From: Nocardiopsis salina YIM 90010
GTDB taxonomy: Bacteria; Actinomycetota; Actinomycetes; Streptosporangiales; Streptosporangiaceae
Reading direction: 5' to 3'
Length of the DNA: 35,199 bases
Assembly: GCF_000341025.1 (NCBI RefSeq)
Contig: NZ_ANBF01000157.1
Coordinates: forward strand, 24,259 to 59,457
The notes below the pieces were generated by a model, which saw only the letters and a list, made by a program, of their open reading frames with translations, was not told where the DNA came from and did not search any database. The translations under genes were made by a program, and so were the position numbers. This document shows positions 30,230 to 35,199 of the stretch, piece by piece. Position 1 is the stretch's first letter, and each line of letters starts with the position of its first letter.

Positions 30230-30991
30230 ATGGGGCTCCGTGACCCCCTGTACTGGCTGTACGAGAAGCGGTTGGAACGCCGTTTGACCAGCCAGGAGAT
30301 TCCCAGGCACGTCGGTGTCGTGATGGACGGGAACCGACGCTGGGCCAAGAGCAGCGGACTGGGGGGCGCCGAGCTCGGACACCGGGCCGGCGCGGACAAG
30401 ATCTTCGAGGTGCTCCGCTGGTGCGACGAACTCGGTGTGCAGGTCGTCACATTGTGGATGCTCTCCACCGACAACCTCTCCCGTGACGAGGACGAGCTCG
30501 GCCTCCTGGTGCGCATCATCGACCAGGCCATCGTCCGGCTGCGCGAGGAGGGGTGGAACACCAAGCGCGTGGGCGCCCTCGACATCCTGCCCGACTCCAC
30601 GGTCCGTGCCCTGAAAGAGGCGGAAGAGGCCACATCCGGCAATCCGGGTCTGGTTGTCAACGTCGCTGTCGGGTATGGGGGTAGACGTGAGATCGCCGAC
30701 GCGGTTCGGTCGCTCCTCCACGACGAGGCCGACCGAGGAACCTCGATCCAGGAGCTCGCCGAGCGCCTGGACATCGAGGACATTGCCCGGCATCTGTACA
30801 CGCGCGGCCAGCCCGACCCCGACCTGCTCATCCGGACGTCGGGGGAGCAACGTCTGTCCGGCTTCATGCTGTGGCAGAGCGTGCATTCGGAGTTCTACTT
30901 CTGCGAGGCCTACTGGCCCGCTTTCCGCAGAGTGGATTTCCTGCGTGCACTGCGCTCGTACGGCGCGCGCAACCGGCGCTTCGGCCACTGA
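30230..30991 (+). CDS. cis-Prenyltransferase (isoprenyl diphosphate synthase, UppS family)
   Basis: 253 residues. The signature VVMDGNRRWAK with the magnesium-binding Asp33 is followed by GHRAGADKIFEVLRWCDELGV and TLWMLSTDNLSRDEDEL. The C-terminal RTSGEQRLSGFMLWQ...SEFYF closes the active site. It condenses isopentenyl diphosphate on an allylic primer in cis. Because the position matches Rv1086, a Z-farnesyl diphosphate synthase making C15 product, a short-chain product is likely. A C50-C55 undecaprenyl/decaprenyl synthase cannot be excluded, and actinobacteria normally have a second copy elsewhere, so I give no symbol. The ATG has GAGAGG 8 bases ahead. Confidence 0.92.
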   Translation: MGLRDPLYWLYEKRLERRLTSQEIPRHVGVVMDGNRRWAKSSGLGGAELGHRAGADKIFEVLRWCDELGVQVVTLWMLSTDNLSRDEDELGLLVRIIDQAIVRLREEGWNTKRVGALDILPDSTVRALKEAEEATSGNPGLVVNVAVGYGGRREIADAVRSLLHDEADRGTSIQELAERLDIEDIARHLYTRGQPDPDLLIRTSGEQRLSGFMLWQSVHSEFYFCEAYWPAFRRVDFLRALRSYGARNRRFGH

Positions 30992-31167
30992 CCCCGCTCC
31001 GGCCCCCGCCCCCGCCTTCTTCACACGGAGTTCACCGTGCCGGGGGCTCGATCGCTGGAAAACGGGTCGGACGGCGCGTAGCGTCGGTGAGCGCGGGTGG
31101 CGTGCGGCCACCCGCTCGGGAGGCCCCGGCTCATTGAATCCCTGCGTTCACGCGGATATTCGACGAG

Positions 31168-31187
31168 GAGGGCCGGACCCGGCCCTC
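31168..31187 (+). terminator. Hairpin downstream of the prenyltransferase gene
   Basis: GAGGGCCGG and CCGGCCCTC pair almost back to back. No T tract follows, so it is a terminator or an attenuator in the phoH2 leader. It lies 72 bases before the phoH2 start. Confidence 0.4.
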
Positions 31188-31258
31188 GTGGGCCCGGTCC
31201 CGGTCCTCCATGATCCCGTGACAGCGGGGTGCCCCAGCGGCACCCAAGGGGAGAACGA

Positions 31259-32641
31259 GTGGCTAGTACCTCGACCGATCGCCGTGACACCCGGTCCGTC
31301 GCCGACCTCCACCCGGTAGGCGTGGAGGGGGCGCGCGTCTACGTGCTCGACACCAGCGTCCTGCTCGCCGACCCGTCGGCCATGGCCAGGTTCGCAGAGC
31401 ACGAGGTCGTCATCCCCGTCGTGGTCATCACCGAGTTGGAGCACAAGCGGCACCACCCCGAACTGGGGTTCTTCGCACGCGACGCGCTCCGCCGTCTGGA
31501 CGACCTGAGGGTCGCCAACGGCCGCCTGGACGTCCCCGTCCTGGTGAACGAGGACGGTGGCACCCTCCGTGTGGAGCTCAACCACAGTGATCCGGGGGTG
31601 CTCCCGGCCGGTTTCCGGTTGGGTGACAACGACACCCGCATCCTCACCGTGGCCCGCAACCTCCAGGCCGACCTGGACGCGGAGGCCGAGGAGGAGGGCA
31701 CCGAGGCCGGGGAGGTCGTGCTCGTCAGCAAGGACCTGCCCATGCGCATCAAGGCGTCCTCCATCGGGATGACCGCAGACGAGTACCGCGCCGAACTCGC
31801 CGTCGAGCACGGCTGGACCGGCATGGCCGAACTGGACGTGCCCGCCCACAGCATCGGCGAGCTCTTCGAGTCCGGCTCCAGCGACATCGAGGAGGCCCGC
31901 GACCTGCCCTGCCACACCGGGCTGGTCCTGGTCTCAGAACGCGGCAAGGCCCTGGGCAGGGTCCAGCCGGACAAGTCGGTGAAGCTGGTGCGCGGTGACC
32001 GGGACGTGTTCGGGCTGCACGGGCGCAGCGCCGAGCAGCGCATCGCCCTCGACCTGCTGACCGACGACGACGTCGGCATCGTCTCCCTCGGTGGCCGGGC
32101 CGGTACCGGTAAGTCCGCCCTCGCCCTGTGCGCCGGCCTGGAGGCGATCATGGAGCGCGGCCGCCACCGCAAGGTCGTGGTCTTCCGCCCCCTGTACGCG
32201 GTCGGGGGCCAGGACCTCGGCTACTTGCCCGGCACCGAGAACGAAAAGATGACGCCCTGGGGTCAGGCGGTGCACGACACGTTGTCCGCGGTCGCCGGTG
32301 AGGACGTGATCGAGGAGATCGTCGACCGCGGGATGCTCGAGGTCCTTCCGCTCACCCACATCCGCGGGCGGTCCCTGCACGACGCGTTCGTCATCGTCGA
32401 CGAGGCCCAGTCGCTGGAACGCAACGTGCTGCTGACGGTGCTCTCGCGCCTGGGCGAGAACTCGCGGGTCGTGCTGACCCACGACATCGCCCAACGCGAC
32501 AACCTGCGGGTGGGCCGCCACGACGGGGTCGTGGCCGTCATAGAGAAGCTCAAGGGCCACCCGCTGTTCTCCCACGTGACCCTGAACCGCTCGGAGCGGT
32601 CCCCGGTGGCCGCCCTGGTCACCGAGATGCTGGAGACCTGA
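31259..32641 (+). CDS. PhoH2: PIN-domain ribonuclease fused to PhoH ATPase
   Basis: 460 residues. The N-terminal PIN domain (about 25-170) has its acidic residues in YVLDTSVLL (Asp31), VITELEHKR (Glu59), GDNDTR (Asp123, Asp125) and VLVSKDLP (Asp159). The C-terminal PhoH ATPase (about 245-460) has Walker [10 protein letters not shown] (Lys285) and Walker B FVIVDEAQ. In mycobacteria PhoH2 (Rv1095) is an ATP-dependent RNA helicase and sequence-specific RNase, working as the toxin of a PhoAT-PhoH2 pair. The start is GTG 31259 with AAGGGGAGA; an in-frame ATG at 31229 lacks one. I could not identify a phoAT-like antitoxin in the 267 bases upstream. Confidence 0.92.
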   Translation: MASTSTDRRDTRSVADLHPVGVEGARVYVLDTSVLLADPSAMARFAEHEVVIPVVVITELEHKRHHPELGFFARDALRRLDDLRVANGRLDVPVLVNEDGGTLRVELNHSDPGVLPAGFRLGDNDTRILTVARNLQADLDAEAEEEGTEAGEVVLVSKDLPMRIKASSIGMTADEYRAELAVEHGWTGMAELDVPAHSIGELFESGSSDIEEARDLPCHTGLVLVSERGKALGRVQPDKSVKLVRGDRDVFGLHGRSAEQRIALDLLTDDDVGIVSLGGRAGTGKSALALCAGLEAIMERGRHRKVVVFRPLYAVGGQDLGYLPGTENEKMTPWGQAVHDTLSAVAGEDVIEEIVDRGMLEVLPLTHIRGRSLHDAFVIVDEAQSLERNVLLTVLSRLGENSRVVLTHDIAQRDNLRVGRHDGVVAVIEKLKGHPLFSHVTLNRSERSPVAALVTEMLET

Positions 32642-32775
32642 GCGGTGTCCACCCGGCCCGCCCCGCGCACCCTCGGGGCGGGCCGTCCCTTCGTCCGGGG
32701 CCCGTGAAGCGGTCGGCGCCGGGGACCGGGCTCGCGGGGACGGGGTGGATCAGGGCGGGGCGGTGCGCCACGACC

Positions 32776-32781
32776 TAAACT
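32776..32781 (+). promoter_or_regulatory. -10 box candidate for the DUF1707 gene
   Basis: TAAACT lies 8 bases ahead of the GTG start in otherwise GC-rich sequence, with no Shine-Dalgarno site between. A leaderless transcript is likely. Confidence 0.45.
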
Positions 32782-32789
32782 GGTGCGCT

Positions 32790-33398
32790 GTGAGTGAGGA
32801 AGTCCCGCCCGAGCGGCTCCGTGCCTCCGACAGTGACCGTGCCCGCGTGCTGAACGCCCTGCGCGAGGCCGTCGCCGACGGCCGCATCGACATGGACGAG
32901 TTCGACGAGCGCAGCGACCGGGCCCATGCCGCCCGCACTCTCGGCGAGCTCCCGGGCCTGACCGCCGACCTGCTGCCGGCCGAACGCCAACCGATCCGCC
33001 TCGACCCCCAACCCGTCATGGCGCTGATGACCGGCCTGAGCCGGCGCGGACGCTGGGTCTGTTACCCCGACGAGAACGTCGTCGCCGTGGCCGGCCGGGT
33101 CGACATCGACATGCGCGAGGCGTTGTTCCTGCGCAACCACCAACGCCTCAACGTCACAGCGCTGCTGGGTCGGGTGGAGATCGACGTGCCCGAGGGCGTG
33201 GAGGTACGCATCACCGGTCGTTCCTTCCTGGGGCGCAGCAGCACGACCGCACGCGCGGCCGACCGTCACCGCCCGCCGGTCCTGGAGGTCACCGGGTTCA
33301 CCCTGTTCGGGGTGGTTCGGGTGCGGGCTCCGCGGCGGCGCCGCCTCCTGGGCGGGCTCGTGCGCAGGCGACGTATCGCTCCCCGCGGCCGCCCCTGA
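32790..33398 (+). CDS. DUF1707 (SHOCT-like) protein with LiaF-like C-terminal part
   Basis: 202 residues. The N-terminal DUF1707 domain is RLRASDSDRARVLNALREAVADGRIDMDEFDERSDRAHAARTLGEL (read in two parts), a helical module with repeated ERxxR-type turns common in actinobacterial proteins. The rest (about 90-185) is beta-rich: GRVDIDMREALFLRNHQRLNV and GRVEIDVPEGVEVRITG are repeats typical of the DUF2154/LiaF-type beta-helix. No transmembrane helix is present, and the C-terminus is strongly basic (RRRRLLGGLVRRRR). Function unknown; possibly a stress-response regulator at the membrane surface. The start is GTG 32790. In Streptomyces a DUF1707 gene precedes fumarase in a similar way. Confidence 0.86.
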   Translation: MSEEVPPERLRASDSDRARVLNALREAVADGRIDMDEFDERSDRAHAARTLGELPGLTADLLPAERQPIRLDPQPVMALMTGLSRRGRWVCYPDENVVAVAGRVDIDMREALFLRNHQRLNVTALLGRVEIDVPEGVEVRITGRSFLGRSSTTARAADRHRPPVLEVTGFTLFGVVRVRAPRRRRLLGGLVRRRRIAPRGRP

Positions 33399-33578
33399 GC
33401 CCGGAGGCCGGACCGCGCCCGCGTGCACACCCCTGGGCCCGATACCGTGCGCCACGTGTGACCTGCGCGAACGCGGACATGGCGTGCGCAACATCATGAA
33501 CTCCGGGTGCGTTCCCGGGGCGCCGTGTGTGTCTGGCAGGCTTTGTTCCACAGGTTTTCCCAGGAGAGATGGGTAGCA

Positions 33579-34967
33579 ATGAGTGAGTTCCGCATCGAGC
33601 ACGACTCGATGGGTGAGGTCCAGGTTCCCGCCGAGGCCAAGTACCGGGCCCAGACGCAGCGTGCCGTCGAGAACTTCCCGATCTCGGGTCAGGGTCTGGA
33701 GCACGCGCACATCGCCGCCCTCGGTGAGATCAAGGCCGCCGCGGCCAAGGTCAACGCCGAGCTGGGCGTGATCCCCGACGGTCACGGCAAGGCGATCCGT
33801 GAGGCCGCCCTCGAGGTCGCCGGCGGCAAGTGGAATGCCGAGTTCCCCGTCGACGTCTTCCAGACCGGCTCGGGCACCTCCAGCAACATGAACACCAACG
33901 AGGTCGTCGCCTCGCTCGCCAAGGAGCACAGCGGCCTGGACGTGCACCCCAACGACCACGTCAACGCCTCGCAGTCGTCCAACGACGTCTTCCCCTCCTC
34001 CATCCACATCGCCGCCACGGCCGCGGTGACCAACGACCTGATCCCTGCGTTGCGTCACCTCGAGGGCGCCCTCAACCGCAAGGCGATCGAGTTCGTCTCC
34101 GTGGTCAAGAGCGGCCGCACCCACCTCATGGACGCCACCCCGGTCACCCTCGGGCAGGAGTTCGCCGGGTTCGCCGCGCAGGTGCGCTACGGCGTCGAGC
34201 GCCTCGAGGCCGTCCTGCCGCGCGTGGCCGAGCTGCCCCTGGGCGGAACCGCGGTCGGCACCGGCATCAACACCCCGGACGGGTTCGCCGGGCGGGTGAT
34301 CTCCGAGATCGTCGCCAACACCGGCCTGCCGCTGTCCGAGGCCCGCGACCACTTCGAGGCCCAGGGTGCCCGCGACGCGCTCGTGGAGCTGTCCGGCCAG
34401 CTGCGGACCATCGCCACCGGGTACTCCAAGATCGCCAACGACATCCGTTGGATGGGGTCGGGACCCACGACCGGCCTGAGCGAGGTCTTCCTGCCCGACC
34501 TGCAGCCCGGTTCCTCGATCATGCCCGGCAAGGTCAACCCCGTCCTGTGCGAGGCCATGCTCCAGGTGTCCTCGCAGGTCGTGGGCAATGACGCCGCAGT
34601 CGCGTTCGGCGGGGCGAGCGGCAACTTCGAGCTGAACGTGCAGCTGCCGATGATCGCGCGCAACGTGCTCGAGTCGGTCCGCCTGCTCTCGAACGTCTCG
34701 CGGGTCTTCGCCGACCGCTGCGTCGCCGGTATCGAGGCCAACGAGGAGCAGTGCCGCACCTACGCGGAGTCCTCGCCCTCGATCGTGACGCCGCTGAACC
34801 GCTACATCGGCTACGAGGAGGCCGCCAAGGTCGCCAAGCAGTCGTTGAAGGAGAAGAAGACCATCCGCGAGGTGGTCCGTGAACGCGGTTACATCCAGGA
34901 CGGCAAGCTCACCGAGGCGCAGCTCGACGACGCCCTCGACGTGCTGGACATGACCAACTCCCAGTAG
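33579..34967 (+). CDS. fumC: Class II fumarate hydratase
   Basis: 462 residues, full length. It interconverts fumarate and malate in the citric acid cycle; the class II enzyme is iron-free and tetrameric. Seen are the family regions [14 protein letters not shown], the histidine-containing [13 protein letters not shown], and the superfamily signature [12 protein letters not shown] with its catalytic serine loop. Aspartase, of the same superfamily, is less likely given the SGTSSNMN stretch. The ATG at 33579 has AGGAGAGATGGG upstream; an earlier start at 33507 would run through the promoter region. It is followed by a strong terminator. Confidence 0.94.
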   Translation: MSEFRIEHDSMGEVQVPAEAKYRAQTQRAVENFPISGQGLEHAHIAALGEIKAAAAKVNAELGVIPDGHGKAIREAALEVAGGKWNAEFPVDVFQTGSGTSSNMNTNEVVASLAKEHSGLDVHPNDHVNASQSSNDVFPSSIHIAATAAVTNDLIPALRHLEGALNRKAIEFVSVVKSGRTHLMDATPVTLGQEFAGFAAQVRYGVERLEAVLPRVAELPLGGTAVGTGINTPDGFAGRVISEIVANTGLPLSEARDHFEAQGARDALVELSGQLRTIATGYSKIANDIRWMGSGPTTGLSEVFLPDLQPGSSIMPGKVNPVLCEAMLQVSSQVVGNDAAVAFGGASGNFELNVQLPMIARNVLESVRLLSNVSRVFADRCVAGIEANEEQCRTYAESSPSIVTPLNRYIGYEEAAKVAKQSLKEKKTIREVVRERGYIQDGKLTEAQLDDALDVLDMTNSQ

Positions 34968-34983
34968 TTCCGGTCGAACCCAC

Positions 34984-35013
34984 GGGGCACGCCGCACACC
35001 CGCGGCGTGCCCC
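34984..35013 (+). terminator. Terminator after fumC
   Basis: A perfect 12-bp stem (GGGGCACGCCGC and complement) with a 6-nt loop begins 16 bases after the fumC stop. No T tract. Confidence 0.75.
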
Positions 35014-35109
35014 GACGTGTGTGCGGGGGAGGGGAGCGCGGTGTAGGCCGGGTGCGCGGCCTGCGGGTCCGCGGGCGGAGGCTACTCTTCCCTGGGAACC
35101 AGTCCGTAC

Positions 35110-35145
35110 CGGGGCACGTCCGACACGGGTGTCGGAAGGTCCCCG
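35110..35145 (+). other. Two-part hairpin in the leader of the last gene
   Basis: An inner CCGACA/TGTCGG stem with a CGGG loop (35120-35135) is enclosed by CGGGG/CCCCG arms (35110-35114 and 35141-35145). A TACTCT hexamer at 35084-35089 may be the -10 box of the same transcript. No named riboswitch fits. Confidence 0.3.
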
Positions 35146-35169
35146 TCAGCCGCTTCGAGAGGGCGATAC

Positions 35170-35199
35170 ATGTCGAGCAACGGCGGGGGGGAGCGCCCC
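35170..35199 (+). CDS. Start of a further gene, cut by the window end
   Basis: ATG at 35170 preceded by GAGAGGGCG, reading MSSNGGGERP before the window stops. Ten residues do not allow identification. The start is supported by the ribosome-binding site and the promoter-like region before it. Confidence 0.5.
   Translation, partial: MSSNGGGERP

Noticed and set aside
32775-34997. A 740-codon minus-strand frame across the DUF1707 and fumC genes
   Set aside because: Same codon-bias effect; it spans two recognised plus-strand genes and the gap between them, and shows no domain.
1-35199. CRISPR arrays, insertion sequences, prophage or attachment-site pairs
   Set aside because: No spaced direct repeats, transposase or phage genes, and no second copy of the tRNA 3' end were seen.

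Overview
The window is very GC-rich, gene-dense chromosomal DNA from a filamentous actinomycete. Strong G/C bias at third codon positions, mycothiol conjugate amidase, PucR-controlled proline catabolism, PhoH2, DUF1707 and DUF4307 proteins and TTG/GTG starts all point to Actinobacteria. The overall look fits Nocardiopsis or a relative (Streptosporangiales/Streptomycetales), but the genus is an inference.

Layout. (1) 1-1180: the 3' end of a type II NADH dehydrogenase, a terminator, and a tRNA-like gene with odd features. (2) 1200-5920: a proline-degradation locus. A PucR-type regulator is divergent from pruA, followed by a monofunctional proline dehydrogenase, with a palindromic operator candidate in the divergent promoter. 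(3) 6110-7350: a Bax-inhibitor-1/YccA membrane protein and a small DUF4287 protein. (4) 7580-13830: thiolase and SGNH hydrolase on the minus strand, then cystathionine beta-synthase, a hexapeptide acyltransferase and cystathionine gamma-synthase/lyase on the plus strand (sulfur amino acid metabolism). (5) 13980-19650: an accessory block with a VWA protein and its MoxR-like AAA ATPase, a FIST-domain protein and a secreted SH3-like protein. (6) 19740-22200: greA, DUF4307, mca and a small membrane protein. (7) 22350-25590: a nucleoside-salvage cassette (adenosine deaminase, nucleoside hydrolase, divergent LacI regulator) followed by remnants of two other genes. (8) 25660-30990: a YyaL-type thioredoxin-domain protein, a transmembrane Ser/Thr kinase divergent from an ECF sigma factor, and a cis-prenyltransferase. 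(9) 31259-35199: PhoH2, a DUF1707 protein, class II fumarase and the first codons of another gene.

The order thiolase, SGNH, cbs, metB, greA, DUF4307, mca, small membrane protein, YyaL, cis-prenyltransferase, phoH2, fumarase matches what I recall of Mycobacterium tuberculosis Rv1074c to Rv1098c. The conserved actinobacterial backbone therefore shows where this lineage has inserted material: the VWA/AAA/FIST/secreted block between metB and greA, the nucleoside cassette with gene remnants between the small membrane protein and YyaL, and the kinase/sigma pair next to the prenyltransferase. These inserts and the tRNA-like gene are the parts most worth a second look. I found no CRISPR array, insertion sequence, prophage or biosynthetic gene cluster.
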